From positions 2,542,001 to 2,606,000 of the forward strand of contig NZ_CP040005.1 of NCBI RefSeq assembly GCF_005696555.1: a stretch of DNA of 64,000 bases, given 5' to 3'. This stretch comes from Actinomyces sp. oral taxon 171 str. F0337. Its GTDB lineage: Bacteria > Actinomycetota > Actinomycetes > Actinomycetales > Actinomycetaceae. Positions 16,930 to 28,404 of the stretch are shown one piece after another. The stretch's first letter is position 1. Every line of letters starts with the position of its first letter. Both the position numbers and the translations under genes were made by a program. Below the pieces are notes generated by a model. That model was given only the letters and a program-made list of their open reading frames with translations. It did not search any database and was not told the DNA's origin.

Positions 16930-17169
16930 GATGACGCCGGTGCCGACCTCAATGCGCTTGGTGCGGGCACCGGCCGCGGAGAGCAGCGGGATGGGAGCCG
17001 CGGCCTGGCGGGCGTAGTGGTGGACGCGCCAGTAGGCGCCGTTGACGCCGATCTCGTCAGCGCCGACGGCGATCTCCACGGCGTCCTTGAGCGCCTGGCC
17101 GGCGTCGGGGTCGCCAGGGCCGCGACCGTGTCCGTAGTGTCCGAAGCTGAGGAACCCGCATGCTTTCAT
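16918..17169 (-). pseudogene. 5' fragment of LLM oxidoreductase gene
   Basis: 83 codons identical in start and reading to the intact LLM gene at 7353-8420 except for F4C, R24G, E29D and Q71K, ending with IDMR and an immediate TAG at the element junction. It lacks the rest of the TIM barrel. Upstream DNA is intact, so it may still be transcribed and translated as a useless peptide. Confidence 0.92.
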
Positions 17170-17428
17170 GCAGCTTTCAACTACAGGTGCCGACGAATCA
17201 TTCCGGTCGCCCGCGCGAGCCGCATCACCGCACCGCAGACGCCGGGCGTCGTCGGCTCATGAGCGGGGCCGCGTCGACACGCCCGGAATACCCAGCCAGC
17301 GGGGAACAGCCTCCTGGTAGTCGAGGTAGTCCTGCCCGAACCTCGCCTCCAGGGCCGCCTCCTCGGCCGGAATCTGGTAGCGGTCGATGAGCCAGGCGAA
17401 ACCGACCAGAGGGATCACCGCGGACGGG
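16920..17428. repeat. Right copy of diverged direct repeat (LLM start to ICMT 3' end)
   Basis: Matches 8171-8690 in direct orientation. On this side the methyltransferase gene is complete and the LLM gene broken, the mirror of the left side. Confidence 0.9.
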
Positions 17429-17742
17429 CTCCTGCGCGCGATCGCGTGCGAGAGCAGCACTCCCGTCAGGCCCAGGTACATGGGGTTGCGCGTCAGCCGG
17501 TTGGGGCCGTCCACGACGAGGTGCTGCGCACGCTCGACCCTGACCGGGTCGACCGTGGTGCGGTGCCGAAGAAAGTTGCCCGCACTTCCGGCGAGCAGAC
17601 ACAGTGAGCCCCCAGCAACGGGAGCGGCCGCCGCCATCGATGACGGCGTCACTGACCGACCACGAGTCATGGTGTGCTGCGCCAGCCCCGCCATCGCCAG
17701 CAGCACTGCCGGAGGCGGTCGCTTGAAGATCCGTTCCATCAC
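17257..17742 (-). CDS. Isoprenylcysteine carboxyl methyltransferase family membrane protein
   Basis: 161 aa with four predicted membrane helices. The ICMT/phospholipid-methyltransferase signature is visible as HLVVDGPNRLTRNPMYLGLTG, followed by the cytosolic binding segment IPAEEAALEARFGQDYLDYQEAVPRWLG. Bacterial members methylate small or lipidic substrates with SAM; the substrate is unknown. Start at 17742 (MMERIF), with a second ATG three bases in. It is the intact counterpart of the fragment at 8504-8690 and originally preceded the LLM gene in the same direction. Confidence 0.82.
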   Translation of the reverse strand: MMERIFKRPPPAVLLAMAGLAQHTMTRGRSVTPSSMAAAAPVAGGSLCLLAGSAGNFLRHRTTVDPVRVERAQHLVVDGPNRLTRNPMYLGLTGVLLSHAIARRSPSAVIPLVGFAWLIDRYQIPAEEAALEARFGQDYLDYQEAVPRWLGIPGVSTRPRS

Positions 17743-17864
17743 CAGGCCATCCTCTCACCTACTGAGCCCCCCCTGACAGGGAACCGACTCAGCCGACACG
17801 AGCACATGGGACCTGTGGCCTCGGCGAGGAAGGACACAGACCCCTCCGCCCCACTAACCCTCCC

Positions 17865-17893
17865 CTGACATATTACCAACTTGGTAATATAAT
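17865..17893 (+). promoter_or_regulatory. padR promoter with overlapping PadR operator
   Basis: CTGACA (17865-17870), 17 bp, then TATAAT (17888-17893), which ends 6 nt before the padR ATG, so the transcript should be leaderless. The spacer holds a 21-bp dyad, 17870-17890, with arms ATATTACCAA and TTGGTAATAT around a single C. It overlaps the -10 hexamer, the usual placement for PadR autorepression. Confidence 0.82.
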
Positions 17894-17899
17894 GGTGTC

Positions 17900-18247
17900 A
17901 TGTCACTGTCCTCATCAGCCTTCTGGATTCTCACCTCACTCGCCAACGGGCGCCGGCACGGCTACCAGATCCTGCGGGAGACGGCGCTGCTGTCCGACGG
18001 CGCAGCCCGCCTGAAGCCCACCACTCTGTACGCGACCCTCGAGCGCCTGGAGAGCAAGGACCTCATCCGCTCCGACGGCCAGGAGGTCGTTGACGGCAGA
18101 GCCCGGCGCTACTACCGCATCACCGAGACCGGCATCGACCTGCTGACCGCTGAGACGCGGGCACTGGAGCGTTCCGTGAGAGCCGCTCGGGCTAGCCTGA
18201 GCGCCGCGCGCCCCCGGCCGCACACCGCGCGTTGGGGGGTGGCCTGA
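17900..18247 (+). CDS. PadR family transcriptional regulator
   Basis: 115 aa, a short PadR (subfamily s2) repressor. The winged helix reads FWILTSLANGRRHGYQILRE, TTLYATLERLESKDLI and RRYYRITETGIDLL, and a C-terminal helix (ETRALERSVRAARASL) provides dimerization. It ends one base before the start of the membrane-protein gene. The pair is the common arrangement in which PadR senses a drug or envelope stress and controls the neighbouring membrane protein and itself through the dyad upstream. Confidence 0.9.
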   Translation: MSLSSSAFWILTSLANGRRHGYQILRETALLSDGAARLKPTTLYATLERLESKDLIRSDGQEVVDGRARRYYRITETGIDLLTAETRALERSVRAARASLSAARPRPHTARWGVA

Positions 18248-18248
18248 G

Positions 18249-22843
<4,595 letters not shown>

Positions 22844-22849
22844 GCACTC

Positions 22850-22883
22850 ATCCTGCACCCAGTGCAGCTTTGCACTCAATGCA
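22850..22883 (-). promoter_or_regulatory. tetR promoter and two operator-like dyads
   Basis: On the minus strand, TTGAGT (22874-22879) and CAGGAT (22850-22855) are 18 bp apart. Two half-conserved dyads overlap them: TGCACCCAGTGCA (22854-22866) and TGCACTCAATGCA (22871-22883), 17 bp centre to centre. This is consistent with side-by-side binding of two repressor dimers. Confidence 0.65.
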
Positions 22884-22979
22884 GGTATGCGCGAGGTTCC
22901 TCACGAAGGCAGCGCCTTGTGCGACCCACCCCACCAGCGACCGCAAACCGGCCACCAACGTTGCACAAGCAAGCCATTC

Positions 22980-23033
22980 GTGACACCTTAAGACTTAAGG
23001 TGTCACCAAAAACTCAGACATGACACGTTAAGG
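22980..23033 (+). promoter_or_regulatory. 27-bp perfect dyad plus extra half-site upstream of fic
   Basis: Arms GTGACACCTTAAG and CTTAAGGTGTCAC flank a central A (22980-23006). A third, slightly changed half-site TGACACGTTAAGG (23021-23033) overlaps the ribosome site of fic. The most likely ligand is the winged-helix C-terminus of the Fic protein itself. Confidence 0.8.
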
Positions 23034-23040
23034 AGGATAG

Positions 23041-24330
23041 GTGGGGCAGTGGATCATTGGTCACTGGGATAACCCGCACAGCAGCGGACTGAGCCGTCGT
23101 GACCGCCGCTCAGGCGAGTACCGGGCTTACGTGCCGAACCCACTCAGCGGCTCCAGCCTGAGACTCAGTCCTGACATCGAGGCACTGGCGGCCCAGGCCG
23201 AGCAACGAGTGCGCACGCTCACCATCTCTGCCGCCATGACCGCCGTCTCGAGGTTTCTCCTACGCAGCGAGGCGATCGCCTCATCGCGGATCGAGGGGAT
23301 CGCACCGTCGGCTCACAAGGTCGCGCTGGCAGAGCTCGGCCAGTATGAGGAGGTCAAGGGGCTCAGCGCTCAGGCACGCACCGTCGCCAACAATGTGACA
23401 CTTGTTCGCGCAGCCGTGGAGGAGATGAATGACACGGCGCCGGTGGACGTTGAGCGGCTACTGGCTCTGCATCGCAGTCTCCTACCCGACTCACCGGAGC
23501 ATCATGGAATCCGAACGGTTCAGAACTGGCTGGGAGGATCCTCGTATCACCCCATTGAGGCGGACTTCGTGCCACCTCCACCGGACCTGGTTCCTGGTCT
23601 GGTCGAGGACCTGTTGCGGTACCTCAACGGAGCCACGCATGCTCCACTCATTCAGGCGGCACTCGTCCACGCACAGTTCGAGACGATTCACCCGTTCACG
23701 GACGGTAACGGCCGCGTGGGCCGGGCACTCATCCACACGGTACTGACTCGCCGGGGGCTGCTTCCCGGCATGGTGTTGCCGACGAGCCTGGTCCTGTCGA
23801 CGCTGAGTCATCGGTATGTCGAGGCGCTCTCCGCTTATCGGGGAGAGGACGCCGCTGATAAGACTGAAACCTCCCCCGGTCAACAGGCGTGGATCACCTT
23901 CTTCCTTGAAGCGGTTATGCTGGCCTGCGACCAGGCGGAGCAGATCTCCTCCGAGCTCGACGACGTGCGCTCCGACTGGGCAACCGCGCTTGAGGCATGG
24001 GCCAGCCGGGAGAGCACCGGTCGCCGCCCGCGCAGTGATTCGGCGACATCACGCATTCTTGAGGGACTGCCCGCCACTCCAGTCCTGACCATCTCCACGG
24101 CGTCGCAGATCTACGGGGTCTCGCGCACTGCGGCGACGCGAGGCCTTGAGACGCTCCGGGCTGCTGGGATCCTCACGACGGAGTCGATCGGCGCAGAGCG
24201 CCGCGCGTACACGGCCCGCGCAGTGCTGGACACCATCACCTGGGCCGAGCGCCGTCTGGCCAGCACACGCTTCGACACCAGAGTTTCCGCGCCGGCGCGT
24301 GCAGTTCCCGCACGGCCCGCGCCGCGTTAA
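23041..24330 (+). CDS. Fic domain protein with C-terminal winged helix (class II)
   Basis: 429 aa. The Fic core motif HPFTDGNGRVGR is complete (217-228; catalytic His217), so the protein should transfer AMP or another nucleotide-derived group to a target. The inhibitory motif SSRIEG (81-86) fits the (S/T)xxxE(G/N) rule and is N-terminal, making this a class II self-inhibited Fic. Residues about 335-400 contain TISTASQIYGVSRTAATRGLETLRAAGIL, a winged helix. The start is a GTG after GGAGG. The operator directly upstream suggests autoregulation. No separate antitoxin gene is present, as expected for class II. Targets are unknown. Confidence 0.9.
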   Translation: MGQWIIGHWDNPHSSGLSRRDRRSGEYRAYVPNPLSGSSLRLSPDIEALAAQAEQRVRTLTISAAMTAVSRFLLRSEAIASSRIEGIAPSAHKVALAELGQYEEVKGLSAQARTVANNVTLVRAAVEEMNDTAPVDVERLLALHRSLLPDSPEHHGIRTVQNWLGGSSYHPIEADFVPPPPDLVPGLVEDLLRYLNGATHAPLIQAALVHAQFETIHPFTDGNGRVGRALIHTVLTRRGLLPGMVLPTSLVLSTLSHRYVEALSAYRGEDAADKTETSPGQQAWITFFLEAVMLACDQAEQISSELDDVRSDWATALEAWASRESTGRRPRSDSATSRILEGLPATPVLTISTASQIYGVSRTAATRGLETLRAAGILTTESIGAERRAYTARAVLDTITWAERRLASTRFDTRVSAPARAVPARPAPR

Positions 24331-24351
24331 GCGGCTCACGCGGGGCCGCCT

Positions 24352-24801
24352 TCAGGAGTGGAGGCGCGCCTCGTAGGCGGCGATCTCGCCGACCTTGGGG
24401 CCGTAGCTGCTGGTGGGGTCGTGGCGCAGGTCGAGCCAGATGTCGATGAGCGCCCAGGCGGCGGGGGCCGCGATGACGTTCTGCCCCATGCACAGGATCT
24501 GGGCGTCGTAGTTCTCCACCGAGCCGCGCACGGTGAGCAGGTCGTGCGCGGTCGCCGCACGCACCCCCGGGACCTTGTTGGCGGCGATGGCGGTTCCCAC
24601 GCCGGTGCCGCAGATGAGAACACCGCGGTCGGCCCGCCCCTCGGCGACCGCTCTGGCGACCCGGAAGGAGACCTCCGGGTAGGTGATGTCCGGTGCGGAC
24701 AGGTCGACGACGTCGCTCACGCGCTCATCCTCGACCAACCGCTCTTCGATGGCCTCCTTCAGGAGGGCTCCATTGCCCGGGGCACCGATGGCGATTCGCA
24801 T
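24352..24801 (-). CDS. RpiB/LacA-family sugar-phosphate isomerase, copy 1
   Basis: 149 aa, the usual RpiB length. The signature GVLICGTGVGTAIAANKVPGVRAA contains the family's active-site Cys and the phosphate-contacting GTG loop. It isomerises a pentose, tetrose or hexose phosphate; within this family sequence alone does not separate ribose-5-phosphate from other substrates. Almost the entire gene plus 36 bp upstream is repeated at 25867-26336 without a mismatch. This copy ends normally (AAYEARLHS) and is the better candidate for the ancestral gene. Confidence 0.85.
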   Translation of the reverse strand: MRIAIGAPGNGALLKEAIEERLVEDERVSDVVDLSAPDITYPEVSFRVARAVAEGRADRGVLICGTGVGTAIAANKVPGVRAATAHDLLTVRGSVENYDAQILCMGQNVIAAPAAWALIDIWLDLRHDPTSSYGPKVGEIAAYEARLHS

Positions 24802-24837
24802 GCGCCAAGTCTCTCAGGCCTCGTCACGGAAGGCGAG
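24368..24837. repeat. 470-bp perfect direct repeat, copy 1 (rpiB)
   Basis: Identical by eye over all 470 bases to 25867-26336. Both ends are abrupt: CGCGCC versus GTGGCGGCC on the 3' side of the gene, and GAGTATG versus GAGGCTG upstream. Identity indicates recent duplication or ongoing gene conversion. Confidence 0.92.
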
Positions 24838-24855
24838 TATGCCCCGGTCAATGAG

Positions 24856-25680
24856 TCAGCAGGGTTCCCCTGAGACGGCAAAATCGGCGATGACCTCATA
24901 GAGAGCCCGACCCTGCCTCATCTGAGCGCAGCCCTCGAGTACCTGTGCAGGAAGGGCTGAGGGATCGGCGGCGTAGGAGGACAGGTCGAAGTTCACCCTG
25001 ATCTGGGAGACGCGGGGACTCCAGGTGTGTGCGGCGCAGGGGTCGACGACCCGGAAGGGCATGGGGGCCGCGTCGATTCCTCGATCCCGGACGGCCTGCT
25101 CGCTCATCGCGACCATCTCCGGGGACTCGGAGTCGTAGACCAGACGGCCGCCGGGAAAGCGGTGGGACATCGCGTTGACGAGGTCTCGAACTGAGCTGGT
25201 CTCCAGGAAGTAGAAGACCCCGGAGGCCACGGCAATCAGTCCGCCGCTGGCGTCGACTTCATCCATCCAGCGATGATCGGTTAAGGAGAAGGGGAGCTCC
25301 CGCTCTCGCTCATGGGGCTCGACCCAGGTGCGTCGGGACTCGAGAACGTCGGGGAAGTCCAGGTTGTAGATCAGCGCCCGACCGTTGTCGACCTCGTCAA
25401 CGAGACGATCCAGTCCGCAGCCGAGATCGACGACGGCGGCTTCGGGGTGGGTGTCCAGGTAGCGCCGGATCTCCGTCACGGCGGCAAGGTGGCGCAAGGC
25501 GTAGATGGCGGCGGGCATCTCGCCCATATCCATGTCCTCGACGCCAGGGCGGAAGGCGGAGACCATCGAGACCAGGCGCTCGGACCAGGAGTCCTGAAAG
25601 CAGCTCGGCCAGCTTCGCGCAGCACGAGCCCGCCCCAGAAGCGGGAAGAAGAGAGTCTCCTGAACCCCTGCGCCGATCAT
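24856..25680 (-). CDS. Class I SAM methyltransferase, leucine carboxyl methyltransferase-like (LCM family)
   Basis: 274 aa. The N-terminal helix GVQETLFFPLLGRARAA and VVDLGCGLDRLVDEVDN (the SAM-binding glycine loop) match the LCM/PPM1 family, whose bacterial members often act as O-methyltransferases in secondary metabolism. The acidic NLDFPDV segment follows as expected. TAGGAT ends 6 nt before the ATG at 25680, a possible leaderless start. The gene is inserted between the two rpiB copies on the same strand. Substrate unknown. Confidence 0.75.
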   Translation of the reverse strand: MIGAGVQETLFFPLLGRARAARSWPSCFQDSWSERLVSMVSAFRPGVEDMDMGEMPAAIYALRHLAAVTEIRRYLDTHPEAAVVDLGCGLDRLVDEVDNGRALIYNLDFPDVLESRRTWVEPHERERELPFSLTDHRWMDEVDASGGLIAVASGVFYFLETSSVRDLVNAMSHRFPGGRLVYDSESPEMVAMSEQAVRDRGIDAAPMPFRVVDPCAAHTWSPRVSQIRVNFDLSSYAADPSALPAQVLEGCAQMRQGRALYEVIADFAVSGEPC

Positions 25681-25689
25681 GGTCTCATC

Positions 25690-25734
25690 CTAGGAGACGG
25701 CACCACCGATGTCGATACTGACAATCACATTCAT
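25690..25734 (-). pseudogene. Possible N-terminal remnant of a ROK-type kinase
   Basis: A 14-codon frame beginning ATG at 25734 reads MNVIVSIDIGGAVS and then stops. VSIDIGGT is how ROK sugar kinases typically begin, so this looks like the first codons of one, cut after the ATP-binding loop start. Its ATG overlaps the stop of the chimeric frame upstream (ATGA). The match is short, so confidence is low. Confidence 0.35.
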
Positions 25735-26300
25735 TCTCCTTCATAGGAGGCCTCGCTGGTGAAGGACTCGATGAGTCGGGAGGCGAAGGACTCCGCAGCC
25801 GACAGGAGGCGGGGACCACGCACCAGCATGGTGACATCGCAGCCCAGGGCGGACATCCACGTGGCGGCCTCGTAGGCGGCGATCTCGCCGACCTTGGGGC
25901 CGTAGCTGCTGGTGGGGTCGTGGCGCAGGTCGAGCCAGATGTCGATGAGCGCCCAGGCGGCGGGGGCCGCGATGACGTTCTGCCCCATGCACAGGATCTG
26001 GGCGTCGTAGTTCTCCACCGAGCCGCGCACGGTGAGCAGGTCGTGCGCGGTCGCCGCACGCACCCCCGGGACCTTGTTGGCGGCGATGGCGGTTCCCACG
26101 CCGGTGCCGCAGATGAGAACACCGCGGTCGGCCCGCCCCTCGGCGACCGCTCTGGCGACCCGGAAGGAGACCTCCGGGTAGGTGATGTCCGGTGCGGACA
26201 GGTCGACGACGTCGCTCACGCGCTCATCCTCGACCAACCGCTCTTCGATGGCCTCCTTCAGGAGGGCTCCATTGCCCGGGGCACCGATGGCGATTCGCAT
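25731..26300 (-). CDS. Chimeric RpiB-flavoprotein fusion, copy 2 of rpiB
   Basis: 189 aa. Residues 1-143 are identical to the RpiB copy at 24352-24801. Residues 143-178 (EAATWMSALGCDVTMLV...) are an in-frame copy of part of the NAD-binding domain of the neighbouring flavoprotein, and the last 12 residues come from a third source. The active-site motif of RpiB is intact, so the front end might still fold. The foreign tail lacks the glycine-rich NAD loop and should not bind cofactor. This is either a translated chimera or a pseudogene in progress. Confidence 0.75.
   Translation of the reverse strand: MRIAIGAPGNGALLKEAIEERLVEDERVSDVVDLSAPDITYPEVSFRVARAVAEGRADRGVLICGTGVGTAIAANKVPGVRAATAHDLLTVRGSVENYDAQILCMGQNVIAAPAAWALIDIWLDLRHDPTSSYGPKVGEIAAYEAATWMSALGCDVTMLVRGPRLLSAAESFASRLIESFTSEASYEGE
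25767..25872. repeat. 106-bp perfect copy of flavoprotein gene segment
   Basis: Identical to 27167-27272, exactly 1400 bp away in direct orientation. It abuts the rpiB repeat with 6 bp (GCCTCG, 25867-25872) shared by both source sequences, i.e. microhomology at the join. Confidence 0.9.
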
Positions 26301-26336
26301 GCGCCAAGTCTCTCAGGCCTCGTCACGGAAGGCGAG
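25867..26336. repeat. 470-bp perfect direct repeat, copy 2 (rpiB)
   Basis: Second copy of 24368-24837, now joined at its 3'-gene end to the flavoprotein fragment. Confidence 0.92.
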
Positions 26337-26407
26337 GCTGCTCCAGGCTGATATCGCTGAAGACCTCTCATCCGCTTCCCATGGACGCCACGTGGCGCCG
26401 CCGCATA

Positions 26408-27841
26408 TCACCTCTTCGGGTGGAGCAACTCGCTCGGGAGGGATTCGATGAGGCGCAGCCATATCTCACTGGCGGTGGGGTAGGCGGGCACGGCGTGACG
26501 CAGCCGATGGACGGGGACGCCCGCAGTGATAGCGATGGTGGCGGCGTGGATGAGCTCACCCGCACCAGGGCCCACGAAGGTGGCTCCCAGCACGGCCCCC
26601 GTCTGCCGGTCGACGACGAGCTTGGCCTCACCGTGGGCATCGTCGCGCAGGAGGGCAGCTCCAGCAGCCGAGGTGTAACCGACCTGGGCGGTGACGACGT
26701 CGTGGTCGAGGGCCCGGGCCCTCTGCTCGGTCAGGCCGCTGGAGGCGAGCTGGGGATCGGTGAAGACGACTTGCGGGACCGGGATGCTCTCCGGCACTGG
26801 TTCGGACTCGCAGCCCGCCGCATGGGCGGCGATCCTCTCCCCTACAACGCGTGCTCGGTACTTACCTATGTGGGTCAACTGGGCCTCACCACTGGCGTCG
26901 CCGACGGCGTAGAGCCAGTCGGGCAGGCGACCGGCCAGGACGTCGTCGGGCTCCAGGCCGACGGTCTCCAGCCCTATGCCGGTCAGGAACGGGCGACGGC
27001 CGGTGGCGACCAGAATCTCATCGGCCTCGATGGTTCGACCGGCGCAGGTGACCGTGACAGGGCCGCCATGGATACGACCGAGCCCGGTGTCACTGGCCTG
27101 GGATCGCTCGGCGGCAGTCACCCGAGCATCCGTCATGACGGTGACACCGCGGGCAGTGAGAGCCTCCTCGATGAGTCGGGAGGCGAAGGACTCCGCAGCC
27201 GACAGGAGGCGGGGACCACGCACCAGCATGGTGACATCGCAGCCCAGGGCGGACATCCACGTGGCGGCCTCGCAGGCGACGACCCCGCCACCGACGACGA
27301 TGAGATGCCGCGGGATCTCCTGCACGCCGGTGGCGTCACGCGAGTCCCAGGCCTCAAGGCCTTGGAACGCAGCAGGCATGACGGGCTGCGCGCCAGTGGC
27401 GAGAACGACGGCGCGGCGGGCGCGAAGGACCCGCTCCCCCTCAGCGGTTCTCACGGCGACGCGCCGTTCGCCGTCGAGGCGAGCCCATCCGCGAACGACG
27501 TCGAGGCCGGCACCCTCGGCCCAGCGCACCTGACCAGCGTCGTTGTAGCGGGAAACCCACTCGTCACGACGCTTGAGCAGATCGAGCACGGACAGTTCGG
27601 CCGGGCGCAGGCCGCTGAGGTTGGCGGACGCCGCCGCGACCTCGATAGGCACGAGGAACGCCTTGCTGGGCATGCAGGCGTAGTAGGAGCACTCGCCGCC
27701 CAGGAGCTCGCCCTCAACGAGGACCGCGGTCAGGTCGGTGCCCTTGATGGCGTACTGGGCGACGTTCTCCCCCGCCGGCCCGCCACCGATCACGACGACA
27801 TCGTAGGTGCTGGTCTGCTGAGGTACCGACTCGTTGCTCAT
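26408..27841 (-). CDS. Class I pyridine nucleotide-disulfide oxidoreductase (Lpd/MerA-like)
   Basis: 477 aa. FAD loop VVIGGGPAGENVA at the N-terminus, redox-active cysteine pair GGECSYYACMPSK, NAD(P) loop LIVVGGGVVACEAATW, FAD-contact motif YAVGDASG, and a C-terminal dimerization domain with HAATIAITAGVPVHRL. The spacing CSYYAC equals the C-x4-C of dihydrolipoamide dehydrogenase and mercuric reductase, but the C-terminal His-Glu pair of Lpd is replaced (HAVPAYPTASEIW has His but not the usual HxHPTxSE), so the substrate is uncertain. Residues encoded by 27167-27272 are duplicated in the RpiB chimera. ATG 27841 gives the normal N-terminus. Confidence 0.83.
   Translation of the reverse strand: MSNESVPQQTSTYDVVVIGGGPAGENVAQYAIKGTDLTAVLVEGELLGGECSYYACMPSKAFLVPIEVAAASANLSGLRPAELSVLDLLKRRDEWVSRYNDAGQVRWAEGAGLDVVRGWARLDGERRVAVRTAEGERVLRARRAVVLATGAQPVMPAAFQGLEAWDSRDATGVQEIPRHLIVVGGGVVACEAATWMSALGCDVTMLVRGPRLLSAAESFASRLIEEALTARGVTVMTDARVTAAERSQASDTGLGRIHGGPVTVTCAGRTIEADEILVATGRRPFLTGIGLETVGLEPDDVLAGRLPDWLYAVGDASGEAQLTHIGKYRARVVGERIAAHAAGCESEPVPESIPVPQVVFTDPQLASSGLTEQRARALDHDVVTAQVGYTSAAGAALLRDDAHGEAKLVVDRQTGAVLGATFVGPGAGELIHAATIAITAGVPVHRLRHAVPAYPTASEIWLRLIESLPSELLHPKR
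27167..27272. repeat. Source copy of the 106-bp flavoprotein segment
   Basis: Lies inside the intact flavoprotein gene; duplicate at 25767-25872. Confidence 0.9.
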
Positions 27842-27899
27842 GCCAACGATGCTGCCACGCATCTCGGCCAGCTGACCAACTTGTACGGCATGTCGAGCC

Positions 27900-28055
27900 T
27901 CAGGCCAACCGCAGCGGAGTGATGGCATCGATCTGCATCGAAAGACGGTCCTCCGCCACGTCAAGGTCATACTGGGTCTGCAGGTTCAGTCAGAACTGCG
28001 CAGATACCCCGAAGTAAGTGCCGAGCCGCAGCGCCGTATCCGCGGTCACTGCAGG
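27900..28055 (-). pseudogene. HigA-type antitoxin C-terminal remnant
   Basis: Reading the minus strand from about 28055 gives AVTADTALRLGTYFGVSAQF, a TGA, then LNLQTQYDLDVAEDRL and a stop at 27900. This is the C-terminal half of HigA-family XRE antitoxins (TADTALRLARYFG...FWLNLQ). The in-frame TGA falls where the family has Trp, so one TGG-to-TGA change is the likely lesion. The N-terminal HTH start and any HigB toxin are missing. Confidence 0.75.
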
Positions 28056-28083
28056 CTCGGTGGGAGAAGCTCCCGCCTCTGGC

Positions 28084-28230
28084 TCAGGCAGCCAGGAGGT
28101 TGTATGCAGTCATGGCGCAGACGCCCAGGAGGAGGATGCCGAAGGCGGTCGTCAGGATCGAGGCCGAGGCCCGCCTCGCCAACGGCCCACCGAGGAGCCC
28201 TCCCACCATCGATGCCGCCGCAGCTGCACC
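28084..28230 (-). pseudogene. TauE/SafE-type permease C-terminal remnant
   Basis: The minus strand from 28230 reads GAAAASMVGGLLGGPLARR, then an FGILLLGVCAMTAYNLL helix and a TGA at 28084. The Gly-rich loop followed by LARR and a final membrane helix is the end of a sulfite-exporter TauE/SafE family protein. No other part of the gene is present. Confidence 0.6.
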
Positions 28231-28235
28231 CCACC

Positions 28236-28365
28236 CACCTCACTTCGACAGAAACTTCAGAAACGACGCGGCTCCGGGTCGTTTCTGAAGTTTTGGTTGG
28301 TGAGTGAGAGTTCGGTCGTGACGCCCTCCCAGCGGACGGTGCCATCATGGGGGCGTGAACGCAAC
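28236..28365. repeat. Hairpin-containing intergenic repeat, copy 1
   Basis: About 130 bp that closely resembles 29423-29555. It includes a 16-bp perfect stem, AAACTTCAGAAACGAC (28252-28267) with its complement at 28278-28293 and a 10-nt loop, and outer CTCAC/GTGAG arms. It ends in the shared segment GCCATCATGGGGGCGTGAAC, which opens a 12-codon frame (VNATSAHTPPEA) and then stops. Confidence 0.8.
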
Positions 28366-28404
28366 GAGTGCACACACGCCGCCGGAGGCCTGAGGGGGTC
28401 TGCC

